From positions 1-33,702 of the forward strand of contig JAINDK010000005.1 of NCBI GenBank assembly GCA_019931185.1: 33,702 nucleotides of DNA. Direction: 5' to 3'. This DNA is from Bryobacter sp. CoA8 C33 (GTDB taxonomy: Bacteria > Acidobacteriota > Terriglobia > Bryobacterales > Bryobacteraceae). The notes below the pieces were generated by a model. That model did not search any database. It worked only from the letters and a program-made list of their open reading frames with translations, and was not told the DNA's origin. Shown here piece after piece: positions 1 to 8,275 of this stretch. Each line of letters begins with the position of its first letter. The first letter of the stretch is position 1. The translations under genes were made by a program, and so were the position numbers.

Positions 1-208
1 AGCTTCCCACACCCCGATCGTCGCGCTAACCGCCCACGCCGTCGTCGGGTACAAGGAACGCTGCATCGCCGCCGGAATGAACGACTTCGTCACCAAGCCG
101 GTTCAAGTGCAACAGCTCTTTGAAGTGATCCATCGCCTCACAGCGGGAGACATTTCTCCAAACTCTCTCGCCGCCGATACCCTCGACCCGGTCTCCACTA
201 CCAGCTAG
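1..208 (+). CDS. Receiver-domain C-terminus of a response regulator or hybrid histidine kinase (5' partial)
   Basis: An open frame enters from the left edge and ends at TAG 206-208. Its 68 visible residues contain PIVALTAHAVVGYKERC followed by AAGMNDFVTKPV. This is the second half of a phosphoacceptor receiver domain: the ALTA threonine at the end of beta-4 and the KP lysine at the end of beta-5 are both present; the aspartate pocket lies upstream of the window. About 30 low-complexity residues follow the KP motif and there is no DNA-binding output domain. The protein therefore ends in its receiver, as hybrid sensor kinases and single-domain regulators do. Which of these it is cannot be told from this fragment. 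The gap of about 80 nt to deoC shows no clear terminator. Confidence 0.85.
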   Translation, partial: ASHTPIVALTAHAVVGYKERCIAAGMNDFVTKPVQVQQLFEVIHRLTAGDISPNSLAADTLDPVSTTS

Positions 209-287
209 GCTCAGTGCCGCGAGCCAACTCGCCCAATCGCAGCTCTTCCCTACCCTCCCCCACCCATCTTGAGCGATCCTATAGAGC

Positions 288-959
288 ATGGTCCTCGCAC
301 GGCTCATTGACCACACTCTCCTTCGCCCCGACGCGACCGAGGCCGAAATCGCTCAACTCTGTGACGAAGCCCGCCAATACAGCTTCGCCAGCGTCTGTGT
401 TAATCCCTATTGGGTCCCCTATGCCGTCAATGCCCTCGAAGGCTCAACCGTCCCCGTCTGCACGGTCGTCGGCTTCCCCCTCGGTGCCGCCCCGGCCGCC
501 TCCAAAGCCTTCGAAGCCTCCACGGCCGTCACCTTCGGCGCCCGCGAAATCGATATGGTCCTCAATATCGGCGCCCTCAAGTCCGGCCTCCTCAGCGATG
601 TCGAATCCGATATCCACGCCGTCGCCGGCGCCATCCGCCCCCATGGCGCCCTCCTCAAAGTCATCTTCGAGACCTGCCTCCTCACCGACCTCGAAAAATA
701 CCATGCCTGCCGCCTCGCCCTCACCGCCGGCGCCCACTTCGTCAAAACCAGCACAGGCTTCTCCCGCGGCGGCGCCACCGTCGAGGATATCCGCCTCTTG
801 CATTCCCTCGTTGCCCCCAAGCTCGGCGTCAAAGCCAGTGGCGGCATCCGTACCTATGACGACGCCATCCGCATGATCGAGGCCGGCGCCACACGCATCG
901 GCGCCTCCGCGAGCATCGCTATCGTCTCCGGCCGGCCCGCTCCCCAGGGAGGATACTGA
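288..959 (+). CDS. deoC: Deoxyribose-phosphate aldolase
   Basis: This 223-residue class I aldolase cleaves 2-deoxy-D-ribose 5-phosphate to glyceraldehyde 3-phosphate and acetaldehyde, in cytosolic deoxynucleoside catabolism. The Schiff-base lysine is K153 in FVKTSTGF. The proton-relay residues are D89 in EIDMVLNIG and K182 in VKASGGIR. Phosphate-binding glycines lie in the final third ([19 protein letters not shown]). Length is normal for the family. The ATG at 288 has only a weak ribosome site, but residue 7 onward (LIDHTLL) is the usual DeoC N-terminus, so the start is probably right. The stop overlaps the ATG of the phosphatase gene by one base (TGATG), which implies co-translation. Confidence 0.95.
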   Translation: MVLARLIDHTLLRPDATEAEIAQLCDEARQYSFASVCVNPYWVPYAVNALEGSTVPVCTVVGFPLGAAPAASKAFEASTAVTFGAREIDMVLNIGALKSGLLSDVESDIHAVAGAIRPHGALLKVIFETCLLTDLEKYHACRLALTAGAHFVKTSTGFSRGGATVEDIRLLHSLVAPKLGVKASGGIRTYDDAIRMIEAGATRIGASASIAIVSGRPAPQGGY

Positions 960-2707
960 TGCCCCGCGCCGGGGAACGCAAAGTCCGCTTCGAGGAACGC
1001 GCCGATCTCCTCGATTTCCTCCTCGAAGTCGCCGACACCACCGCCTCCACTCTCGATCTCGATCAGGTCCTCGATCACGTCGCCGACGTCCTCCACCGCG
1101 TCATCGGCTTCGACCTTCTCGCCATCCTCCTTTACAGCGACCGTCACAAATACCTCAAGGTCCGCTACGCCATCGGCCACCGCGACGAACTCGTCCGCAC
1201 TCTCAAAATCAAACTCGGCGAAGGCGTCGTCGGCGCCGCCGCCGAGTCCCGCCAACCCATCAATGTCGGCGATACCCGCTCCGATCCCCGTTACCTCAAT
1301 GCCCTCGATGCCGTCCGCAGCGAACTCGCCGTCCCCATGCTCTCCCGCGGCCGCCTCGTCGGCATCATCGACCTCGAAAGCACTCGCCTCCACGCCTACG
1401 GCAAACGCGAAGTCGCCCTCCTCAGCCTCATCGCCAGCCGCGTTGCCTCCGCCGTCGAAAACGCCCGCCTCTACCGCCGTGTCGACCAAAACCACCGTAC
1501 CCTCAAGGTCCTCACCGAACTCACCAAGGAATTCGCCTCCATCCTCGACCTCGATAACCTCCTTCAGAAAATCGCCTCCAGCCTCCGCCAACTCGTCCAG
1601 TTCGACGGCTTCAGCGTCCTCCTCGTCGACGATTCCGGCCAACTCCTCCGCCACCGCTTCAGCCTCCGCTTCGATGAACGCAAAACCAGTGACATCCCCG
1701 TCTCCCGCGGCGTCACCGGCGCCGCCTTCCGCGCCCGCCACGCCATCCGCGTCGCCGATACCGCCGAAGACGTTCGCTACATCGAAACCGCCAGCGGCAT
1801 CCGCAGCGAAGTCGCCGTCCCCCTCATCGTCAACGACCGCGTCATCGGCGTCATGGACATCGAAAGCGAAAAGGTCAACTTCTTCACCGAAGAACATTCC
1901 CGCACCCTCACCCTCATCGCCCCCCAGGTCGCCACCAGCATCGAAAACGCCCGCCTCTACGAGGAAGTCGCCTCCCGCACCGCCCGCATGGAACAGGACC
2001 TCATCGCCGCCCGCCGCGTTCAAAGCCTCCTGCTCCCCAACGAGGCTCCCGATATCTCCGGTCTCGAAATCGGCATGGGTATGCGCCCCGCCCGCGAAGT
2101 CACAGGCGATATCTACGATGTCTTCGAAATCGAAAATCACGTCGCCCTCATCGCCTTCGGCGACTCCAGTGGCAAAGGCGCCGCCGCCGCCCTCTATGGC
2201 GCCATGGTCTCCGGCCTGCTCCGTTCTCTCGCCTACCGCCGCCTCTCCCCCTCCAAGATGATGAAGGTCCTCAACGACCGCCTCTGCGAACGCCGCGTCG
2301 ACGGCCAGTACATTACCCTCCTGCTCCTTCGCTGGGACGCCAACGAAAAGCTCCTTACCTTTTCCTCCGCCGGCGGAGGCCTCCCCATTCATCTCCACCA
2401 CGGCCAGCCCAATCGCCTCCACCTCGAAGGCGTCCCCCTCGGCCTCCTGGAAAATCGCGAATACGAAGACGTCCCGCTCCCCGTCCACTCCGGCGACCTC
2501 GTCGGCCTCTTCAGCGATGGCTTCGAGGACCAAACCAACCCCACCGGCGATACCTTCGGCCAATCCTCCCTGCCGGCCTCCTTCCGCCGCCACCGCCGCG
2601 TCGCCCCCTCCCTCATCTTTGAAAAAGTCCTCGCCGACTTCGACCGCTTCCGCGCCTCAACTCCCATCCACGATGACCAGAGCGCTCTCATACTGAAAGT
2701 AAAGTAA
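959..2707 (+). CDS. GAF-GAF-SpoIIE (PP2C-type) serine phosphatase
   Basis: This is a 582-residue soluble signalling protein. Two GAF-type sensor domains lie at about 25-172 and 190-335; each ends in the same helix pattern (SAVENARLY, TSIENARLY). A short linker helix (EQDLIAARRVQSLLLP) leads into a SpoIIE/RsbU-like phosphatase domain at about 365-582. Metal-binding acidic residues are visible in TGDIYDVF (D384), FGDSSGKG (D402), SDGFEDQ (D520) and HDDQSALI (D572, D573). Proteins of this type usually dephosphorylate an anti-sigma-factor antagonist in a partner-switching pathway, but no anti-sigma or STAS gene is present here. There is no membrane segment or signal peptide, so the ligand is probably cytosolic. 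It is tightly coupled to deoC upstream and has only 3 bases before lysA. Confidence 0.92.
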   Translation: MPRAGERKVRFEERADLLDFLLEVADTTASTLDLDQVLDHVADVLHRVIGFDLLAILLYSDRHKYLKVRYAIGHRDELVRTLKIKLGEGVVGAAAESRQPINVGDTRSDPRYLNALDAVRSELAVPMLSRGRLVGIIDLESTRLHAYGKREVALLSLIASRVASAVENARLYRRVDQNHRTLKVLTELTKEFASILDLDNLLQKIASSLRQLVQFDGFSVLLVDDSGQLLRHRFSLRFDERKTSDIPVSRGVTGAAFRARHAIRVADTAEDVRYIETASGIRSEVAVPLIVNDRVIGVMDIESEKVNFFTEEHSRTLTLIAPQVATSIENARLYEEVASRTARMEQDLIAARRVQSLLLPNEAPDISGLEIGMGMRPAREVTGDIYDVFEIENHVALIAFGDSSGKGAAAALYGAMVSGLLRSLAYRRLSPSKMMKVLNDRLCERRVDGQYITLLLLRWDANEKLLTFSSAGGGLPIHLHHGQPNRLHLEGVPLGLLENREYEDVPLPVHSGDLVGLFSDGFEDQTNPTGDTFGQSSLPASFRRHRRVAPSLIFEKVLADFDRFRASTPIHDDQSALILKVK

Positions 2708-2710
2708 CGG

Positions 2711-3955
2711 ATGAACTACGAATACCGCGACGGCCAACTCGCCGTCGAAGGCGTCTCTCTCGCCTCCATCGCCGCCTCCTCCGGCACCCCCACTTACGTC
2801 TATAGCGCCGGCATGATCCGCGAACGCTACCTCGCCTACGAAGCCGCCTTCGCCGGCATGCCCCACCAAGTCTGCTACGCCGTCAAGGCCAACTCCAACC
2901 TCGCCGTCCTCGCCACCCTCGCCCGCCTCGGTGCCGGCTTCGACATCGTCAGCGGCGGCGAACTCTTCCGCGTCCTCAAGGCCGGCGGTAACCCCGCCAC
3001 CGTCGTCTTCTCCGGCGTCGGCAAAACCCCCGAGGAAATCCGCTTCGCCCTCGAGCACGGCGTCCATAGCTTCAATTGCGAAAGCTACGCCGAAATCGAT
3101 GTCCTCAACCACACCGCCGGCCTCTGCGGCAAAGTCGCCCACATCGGCCTCCGCGTCAACCCCAACGTCAACCCCATCACCCACGAATACATCTCCACCG
3201 GCCTCCGCGAAAATAAATTCGGCATCGACAGCAGCGCCATCGACGCCGCCTACGAGCACGCCGCCTCTCAGCCACACCTCCGCGTCACCGGCGTCTCCTG
3301 CCACATCGGCTCCCAAATGCTCGACCCCTCTCCCATGGTCGAAGCCGTCGATCGCCTCGTCACCCTCGCCCTCCGCCTCCAGGCCAAAGGCATGCCCATC
3401 GACCACCTCGACCTCGGCGGCGGCCTCGGCGTCCAATATCAACCCAACGAATCCACCCCCTCCATCACCTCTTCCCTCGCCGCCCTCCGCGCCCTCGTCG
3501 AACCCACCGGCCTCAAGGCCGTCGTCGAGCCCGGCCGCTCCATCGTCGCCGAAGCCGGCGTCCTGCTCACCCGCGTCCTCTACCGCAAAAATAATGGCGG
3601 CAAGGAATTCGTCATCGTCGATGCCGCCATGAACGACCTCATCCGCCCCTCCCTCTATAAGGCCTTCCACGACATCGTCCCCGTCTCCACCCTCAATCGC
3701 CCCCACATGCAGGTCGACATCGTCGGCCCCGTCTGCGAAAGCGGCGACTGGCTCGCCAAATCCCGCACCCTCCCCGAGCTCGCCTCCGGCGACCTCCTCG
3801 CCGTCAAAACCGCCGGCGCCTACGGCTTCGGCATGAGTTCCAACTACAATTCTCGCGGCCGCGCCGCCGAAGTCCTCATCGACGGCGCTGCCTTCCAACT
3901 CGTCCGTGCCCGCGAATCCTGGGACGACCTCCTACGCGGAGAATGCCTCCCTTAG
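2711..3955 (+). CDS. lysA: Diaminopimelate decarboxylase
   Basis: This 414-residue fold-type III PLP enzyme decarboxylates meso-diaminopimelate to L-lysine, the last step of lysine synthesis. The PLP lysine is K59 in CYAVKANSN. Other diagnostic motifs are HIGSQ, the phosphate-binding VEPGRSIVAEAG, the active-site cysteine motif CESGDWLAK, and GAYGFGMSSNYNSR near the C-terminus. Length and order match LysA. The HIGSQ and CESGDW motifs favour LysA over ornithine/arginine decarboxylases. It starts 3 bases after the phosphatase stop. Its 3' end overlaps the convergent isomerase gene by 24 nt. Meso-DAP is also a substrate for the MurE encoded in this window. Confidence 0.95.
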   Translation: MNYEYRDGQLAVEGVSLASIAASSGTPTYVYSAGMIRERYLAYEAAFAGMPHQVCYAVKANSNLAVLATLARLGAGFDIVSGGELFRVLKAGGNPATVVFSGVGKTPEEIRFALEHGVHSFNCESYAEIDVLNHTAGLCGKVAHIGLRVNPNVNPITHEYISTGLRENKFGIDSSAIDAAYEHAASQPHLRVTGVSCHIGSQMLDPSPMVEAVDRLVTLALRLQAKGMPIDHLDLGGGLGVQYQPNESTPSITSSLAALRALVEPTGLKAVVEPGRSIVAEAGVLLTRVLYRKNNGGKEFVIVDAAMNDLIRPSLYKAFHDIVPVSTLNRPHMQVDIVGPVCESGDWLAKSRTLPELASGDLLAVKTAGAYGFGMSSNYNSRGRAAEVLIDGAAFQLVRARESWDDLLRGECLP

Positions 3956-4822
3956 CGTCTTCAGACTCTTCGGCACCGCCGTCTGCGCATCCTCGTTGCC
4001 TTCCATCTCCAGGCTCACCCACCCCTGGTAATTCGCCTTCTTCAATATCCCCGCGATCCGCTTGTAGTCCAGATCGAGCGTGTACCAAACTCCCCCGCCG
4101 TGATACGTCTTCGCCTGCACGATACTCGCGTGTGGCGCCAACTCCGCGATCCCCTCATACACCTTGTCCGGATAATTCCCCGTGTCCAGATTGATCCCCA
4201 GCCACGGCGAGTTCACCTTCCGCCAAATGTCGAGCAGCGTCGCCACCTTCGTCGTCAACCCCCAGTGATTCTCGAGCGCCAGCTTCACCCCCGTCGCCTC
4301 GCAATGCGGCAACAGGTCCCGGATCGAATCCACACACCACCCGATCGCATCCGCTTCCTTATAGCCGGCGATCGGCGGCTCGTCCCCCTTCACCTTCATC
4401 AAATCGTCAAAACTCTTGATCGTCTTCCACCGCCCCGAATTCAACCTCACGCACGGGATCCCCAACTGCGCCGCCAGATCCATGCAGTGCTTCGTGTGAT
4501 CGATGTTCTTCTTCCGCTCGGCCGCCTCCGGCGACACAAAATCCTGATGAATCGATAGCATCGGCATCGCCAGCCCCTTGTCGAAAGCCCGCTGCTTCAG
4601 CATGTTCAAATAACTCCGCTCCTCGCTCCCAAACTGACGGTGCAGCAACTCCACCCCGTCAAACCCCATCCGGTGCGCATCGTCAATCACCTTCTCAATC
4701 GGATACCGCTCCCCTTTGAAGTGCCAGAAGCTGTAAGTCGACACCGCAATCTTCTGTCTCGGCTGGGCTTTCAACAAGGGCGCCACCGCGGCCCCGATCG
4801 CAAATCGGCGTGTAATTGACAT
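3932..4822 (-). CDS. Sugar phosphate isomerase/epimerase (xylose-isomerase-like TIM barrel), probably Tat-exported
   Basis: This 296-residue protein has an N-terminus of Tat type, TRRFAIGAAVAPLL, followed by a xylose-isomerase-like/AP-endonuclease-2 TIM barrel. Likely metal-ligand motifs are LALENHWG, GINLDTGNYPD and WVSLEMEGNED. Family members isomerise or epimerise sugars such as keto-sugars or inositols; the exact substrate cannot be read from sequence. It is transcribed divergently from the Gfo/Idh oxidoreductase with only 16 bp between start codons, which suggests a joint role in processing a carbohydrate. Its end overlaps lysA by 24 nt. Its codons end mostly in G, the opposite of the + strand genes around it, because the strand bias here does not follow gene direction. 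Confidence 0.88.
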   Translation of the reverse strand: MSITRRFAIGAAVAPLLKAQPRQKIAVSTYSFWHFKGERYPIEKVIDDAHRMGFDGVELLHRQFGSEERSYLNMLKQRAFDKGLAMPMLSIHQDFVSPEAAERKKNIDHTKHCMDLAAQLGIPCVRLNSGRWKTIKSFDDLMKVKGDEPPIAGYKEADAIGWCVDSIRDLLPHCEATGVKLALENHWGLTTKVATLLDIWRKVNSPWLGINLDTGNYPDKVYEGIAELAPHASIVQAKTYHGGGVWYTLDLDYKRIAGILKKANYQGWVSLEMEGNEDAQTAVPKSLKTLREAFSA

Positions 4823-4832
4823 ATCCTGACAT
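4817..4832. repeat. TGACAT direct repeat in a 16-bp divergent start region
   Basis: TGACAT occurs at 4817-4822 and 4827-4832, a spacing of exactly 10 bp or one helical turn. The pair straddles the start of the minus-strand isomerase and the 16-bp gap to the Gfo/Idh start. The spacing suits a dimeric regulator, but two short copies could arise by chance. Confidence 0.3.
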
Positions 4833-4838
4833 TAGATC

Positions 4839-6176
4839 ATGTCCTCCAGAAGAGAATTCCTCGAAGCCGGCGCCGGCGGCGGTGCCGCCCTCTCCCTCCT
4901 CCAATCCCCCGCCGTTGCCGCCAATGATAAGATCCGCGTCGGCTGTATCGGCATGGGTAACATGGGCCTCGGTGACGTCAAAACCATCTCCACCGTCCCC
5001 GGCGTCGAGTTCGTCGCCGTCGCCGACATCTACGAAGGCCGCCTCACCAACGCCAAGGAACGCTTCGGCAAACAAATCTTCACCACCCGCGACTACCGCG
5101 AACTCCTCGCCCGCCCCGACATCGACGCCGTCATCATCGCCACCCCCGACCATTGGCACGCCGTCCAGGCCGTCGACGCCCTCAAGGCCGGCAAACACGT
5201 CTACTGCCAGAAGCCCATGGTGCAGGACCCCGCCGACGGCCACAAAGTCATCGCCGCTGAAAAAGCCTCCGGCAAGATCCTCCAGGTCGGCAGCCAGCGC
5301 GTCTCGAGCATCCTCTACGCCCGCCTCCGCGAAGTCATCAAGGAAGGCAAGATCGGCGAAATCCGCATGATCGAAGCCTTCTACGACCGCAACTCCGCCC
5401 TCGGCGCCTGGCAGTACGTCATCCCCCACGACGCCTCTCCCTCCACCGTCGATTGGGACCGCTTCCTCGGCTCCGCCCCCAAACGCCCCTTTGAACCCAT
5501 CCGCCTCTTCCGCTGGCGCAACTACCAGGACTACGGCACCGGTATCGCCGGCGACCTCTTCGTCCACCTCTTCTCCGGCATCCACTACGTCATGGATTCC
5601 AATGGCCCCGAGCGCGTCTACGCCTCCGGCGGCACCTATTACTGGCTCGACGGCCGCGACGTCCCCGATCTCATGATCGGCCTTTACGATTACCCCAAGA
5701 CCGACAAGCACCCCGCTCACCAGATCACCCTCCGCGTCAACTTCGAGGCCGGCACCGGCGGCGGCCAGGCCTTCCGCTTCGTCGGCACCGAAGGCTACAT
5801 CACCCTCGATGTCGGCAACGGCTTCACCATCAACTCCATCCCCCGCGAAGCCCGCCCCGGCTACGACCTCGAGCCCTTCCCCAAGCACGTCCGCGAGAAT
5901 TTCCTCACCGGCTACAAACAGAAGTACCCCGATCAGGTCCCCTCGGCCGACTCCATGCGCCCCTCCGCCTCGAGCAGCTTCCGCCTTCCCCAGGGCTACA
6001 CGGAACAATACGCCCACCACGCCAACTTCATCGATGCCATCCGCAACAAGCGCGCCGTCATCGAGGACGCCACCTTCGGCCTCCGCGCCGCCGCCCCCGC
6101 CCTGCTCAGCAATACCAGCTACTTCGAAAAGCGCCAAGTCCTCTGGGACCCCGTCGCCATGAAGGTCAAGGCGTGA
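4839..6176 (+). CDS. Gfo/Idh/MocA family oxidoreductase with Tat signal
   Basis: This 445-residue NAD(P)-dependent sugar oxidoreductase begins with a Tat-like signal: SRREFLEAG, a hydrophobic stretch, then SPAVAA. The Rossmann fold follows from about residue 31, with dinucleotide loop GCIGMGNMG at 35-43. The conserved catalytic lysine motif reads CQKPM (K125) where most relatives have EKP. The C-terminal alpha/beta substrate domain contains DYGTGIAGDLFVHLFSG, typical of the secreted subfamily. The substrate is unknown. It diverges from a TIM-barrel isomerase, a frequent pairing in carbohydrate catabolism. The Tat motif supports the ATG at 4839, even though that leaves a 16-bp gap. The stop overlaps the GTG start of the next ORF by 4 bases. 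Confidence 0.92.
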   Translation: MSSRREFLEAGAGGGAALSLLQSPAVAANDKIRVGCIGMGNMGLGDVKTISTVPGVEFVAVADIYEGRLTNAKERFGKQIFTTRDYRELLARPDIDAVIIATPDHWHAVQAVDALKAGKHVYCQKPMVQDPADGHKVIAAEKASGKILQVGSQRVSSILYARLREVIKEGKIGEIRMIEAFYDRNSALGAWQYVIPHDASPSTVDWDRFLGSAPKRPFEPIRLFRWRNYQDYGTGIAGDLFVHLFSGIHYVMDSNGPERVYASGGTYYWLDGRDVPDLMIGLYDYPKTDKHPAHQITLRVNFEAGTGGGQAFRFVGTEGYITLDVGNGFTINSIPREARPGYDLEPFPKHVRENFLTGYKQKYPDQVPSADSMRPSASSSFRLPQGYTEQYAHHANFIDAIRNKRAVIEDATFGLRAAAPALLSNTSYFEKRQVLWDPVAMKVKA

Positions 6177-6676
6177 CCCTGGCCCTCGCGCTCTTCCTGC
6201 TCCCCCCGGATTGCGCCTCCCGCCCCTCCATCGACGCCGCCGTCGAACGCATCGAAAAAACCGCTGGTGACGCTCCGTCCCAGCGGTTTTTCCGTTCCCC
6301 CGGCAACCAGTGGACCAACGCCCGCAACCGCGAATCCCTTGCTACCGCAACCATCTCCCGCCTCCCCTCCGGCGAATCCCGCGTCGAATTCTCCTCCGCC
6401 TCCGATTCTGGCGACTGGGTCGAATACTCTTACTACTTCTATGACCGCCGCGGCCGCCTCCTCCGCCTCGACCGTACCTACAACACCACCTTCGCCAACT
6501 CCTCCCGCCTCGAACGCTCCTACTTCGATTGCGCCGGCCGCCTCCTCCACAAAGACCAGCAACTCCTCTCCCTCGACACGAAAAAGCCCCTCCCCCCGGG
6601 CACCGAAGACGAAGCCCAGCCCGCCCCCCTCTACCTCACCACCCGCCAGCTCCCCTTCCCCCGCTCACGGCAATAG
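6173..6676 (+). CDS. Small exported protein of unknown function
   Basis: This 167-residue frame starts at GTG overlapping the Gfo/Idh stop (GTGA). The N-terminus LALALFLLPPDCAS looks like a short signal peptide, possibly a lipoprotein with cysteine 14. The mature part is soluble, with an aromatic patch WVEYSYYFYDRRGRLLRLDRT that resembles the YD-type beta repeats which read out as strand-turn-strand. I recognise no family. Its codon use (C-ending, like its + strand neighbours) supports real coding. A strong terminator-like hairpin at 6256-6291 falls within codons 28-40, which is odd for a translated gene. The 3' end overlaps the convergent M56 gene by 12 nt. Confidence 0.6.
   Translation: MTLALALFLLPPDCASRPSIDAAVERIEKTAGDAPSQRFFRSPGNQWTNARNRESLATATISRLPSGESRVEFSSASDSGDWVEYSYYFYDRRGRLLRLDRTYNTTFANSSRLERSYFDCAGRLLHKDQQLLSLDTKKPLPPGTEDEAQPAPLYLTTRQLPFPRSRQ
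6256..6291. terminator. Terminator-like hairpin inside the small exported-protein gene
   Basis: AAAAACCGCTGG at 6256-6267 and CCAGCGGTTTTT at 6280-6291 form a perfect 12-bp inverted repeat with a 12-nt loop. The arms carry an A-tract and a T-tract, so the element has the form of a bidirectional Rho-independent terminator. It lies about 80 nt after the Gfo/Idh stop but inside the downstream reading frame. It could end most oxidoreductase transcripts while leaving some read-through. Confidence 0.6.
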
Positions 6677-8275
6677 CGTGAAGTTCACCTCGATCGCCGT
6701 CGCCACCTCCACCGCATTCCCGTTCAGCAGCGTCGTCTGATACCGCCACAGCTTCACGGCGCTCATCGCCGCCTCCCGCAGCCGCGCATCCACAAATTCA
6801 TTCACCGGCTCCAGACTCAACACCGCCCCGTCCTTGCCTATCACCGCATTCAGTAACACCACCCCCGATACCCCCTCCCGCTTGCAGTCCGGCGGGTACA
6901 CCGGGCTCACCTTGCTCACCAGCTTCGCTGCCTGCACATTTCCTCCCACGCGCACCCGCGTCGGCGTCTGCGCCACAAACGTGCCCGGCGGAGGTGGTGG
7001 CGGAGGTGGTGGCGGCACCCCGCCAGTCACGGTCACCCAATCCGGTTCGTGAATCCGCTCTTCGGCACCGCCAGGCGGAGGTGGTGGCGGCACCCCGCCA
7101 TTCACGGTCACTCTCTCCCGCAATCCCCCCACGTTCAGCGTAAACACCAGCGGCACTGCTCCCGCCCCGCCCAGCTTCAGCGAAGTATTGGTCAGCACCG
7201 CAAAACCTTCCTTCTCCACCAGCACCATATACTCGTCTTCCGGCACTGCGGGAAACGCAAACCGTCCCGTCTCGTCCGTCCGCGCCACTTCCACTCTCCC
7301 CTTGCTCGCCGGATTCAAAAACCGCACCGTTACCTTCGCCCCCGGCACATGCGCGCCGCGGGCATCCATCACAACACCTCTCACTCCACTCCCACCCTGT
7401 GCCATCAATCGTAGCGCCCCCACGGGAGCCAGCAGCAGCACGCTCAACGCCATTGCCAACACAGCCGTTCCTCTCGTCAACGGCCCTCTCTCAACCAGCG
7501 GATCGAGAACCGCCCGCAATCTCTTCTCCAGCTTCGATGTCTGTGCCATGGCCAGACCTCCTTTCAGATTTCGTTGCTGTGGCAACGATTTTGCAATCTC
7601 CAGCAAATGCCCGGCATACTCCGCCGCCTCTACCCCTCTTCCCAGCACGCCATCATCACAAGCCTCTTCACAGGCCATCCGCTGTTCCCGCAACGCCACC
7701 CAAGCCAGCGGATTCAACCAGTAAACAGCCCTCGCCACCCTTCCCACCAGTTGCCACCACAAATCCCCCCGCTCCACATGCATCCGTTCATGCGCCATCA
7801 CCGCCTCCAGCCGCCGCTCATCCCAGCCCTCGGCTTCTTCCGGCAACACAATCCGTGGCCGCCACAATCCGCACACCGCCGGCACGCCGATCTCCCCGCT
7901 CATCCATGCATCCTCACGCCAGTGTCGCGCCCGCCGCGCCACTCCCCCACTGGCGCATTGCGCCACCACTTCCCGCCCCGCTAGCATCACGGCCCCGCAC
8001 AGCCAGATTCCCCACCACCAGTCCACGCTCCGCCGGCTCTCTTCGCTTCCTTCCGGGCGCACCACGATCCGCGTCACGCCTGCGTCAATCGGTGAAAACT
8101 CCACCACCCGCGCCCGCTCCGGCCAGAGCGGCAGCAACAGTAGCCATGCCAGTCCCAGCGTCCACACCAGATGCCGCACCGCCGCGCTCGCCCGCCGCAT
8201 TCCCCACGCCACCACCATCGTCATCAGCAGCAGCACTCCGCTCTGTAATCCCAGCGTCGCCATCGCCTCGGTCAT
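6665..8275 (-). CDS. BlaR1/MecR1-type M56 metallopeptidase with carboxypeptidase-regulatory and TonB C-terminal domains
   Basis: This 536-residue inner-membrane sensor protease has hydrophobic segments at about 9-25, 35-52, 88-105 and 268-290. The zinc site is HERMH at 162-166, with the downstream glutamate motif CEEACDD at 202-208. After the last membrane segment comes a carboxypeptidase-regulatory-like beta-sandwich (about 296-382, starting GVRGVVMDARGAHVPGAKV). Two proline runs of 6 and 10 residues follow, then a TonB C-terminal domain at about 445-536 (VSPVYPPDCKREGVSGVV). BlaR-type proteases cleave their cognate BlaI repressor. The usual penicillin-binding sensor domain is absent, so the signal is unknown. 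It overlaps blaI by 4 bases and is its natural partner. Confidence 0.9.
   Translation of the reverse strand: MTEAMATLGLQSGVLLLMTMVVAWGMRRASAAVRHLVWTLGLAWLLLLPLWPERARVVEFSPIDAGVTRIVVRPEGSEESRRSVDWWWGIWLCGAVMLAGREVVAQCASGGVARRARHWREDAWMSGEIGVPAVCGLWRPRIVLPEEAEGWDERRLEAVMAHERMHVERGDLWWQLVGRVARAVYWLNPLAWVALREQRMACEEACDDGVLGRGVEAAEYAGHLLEIAKSLPQQRNLKGGLAMAQTSKLEKRLRAVLDPLVERGPLTRGTAVLAMALSVLLLAPVGALRLMAQGGSGVRGVVMDARGAHVPGAKVTVRFLNPASKGRVEVARTDETGRFAFPAVPEDEYMVLVEKEGFAVLTNTSLKLGGAGAVPLVFTLNVGGLRERVTVNGGVPPPPPPGGAEERIHEPDWVTVTGGVPPPPPPPPPPGTFVAQTPTRVRVGGNVQAAKLVSKVSPVYPPDCKREGVSGVVLLNAVIGKDGAVLSLEPVNEFVDARLREAAMSAVKLWRYQTTLLNGNAVEVATAIEVNFTLLP
7001..7111. repeat. 36-bp direct repeat encoding the proline-rich linker of the M56/TonB protein
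   Basis: Positions 7001-7036 and 7076-7111 are identical except for one base and are spaced 75 bp apart. On the coding (minus) strand they encode TVTGGVPPPPPP and TVNGGVPPPPPP. The element appears to have arisen by internal duplication, and the poly-proline tracts are likely to vary in length by slippage. Confidence 0.85.

Noticed and set aside
854-2593. Long minus-strand frame of 579 codons opposite the phosphatase gene
   Set aside because: Its product is a low-complexity Gly/Ala/Asp/Glu string with no domain. The frame stays open because the true gene has C in most third positions.
2657-3898. Long minus-strand frame opposite lysA
   Set aside because: Same low-complexity artefact; LysA motifs on the + strand are complete.
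4695-6137. Long minus-strand frame opposite the Gfo/Idh gene
   Set aside because: Gly/Ala/Val/Asp-rich shadow with no recognisable family; the + strand gene is well supported.
6987-7111. GGTGGCGGA-type repeats considered as a CRISPR or intergenic repeat
   Set aside because: They encode the poly-proline linker in frame, with only two copies and no spacers.
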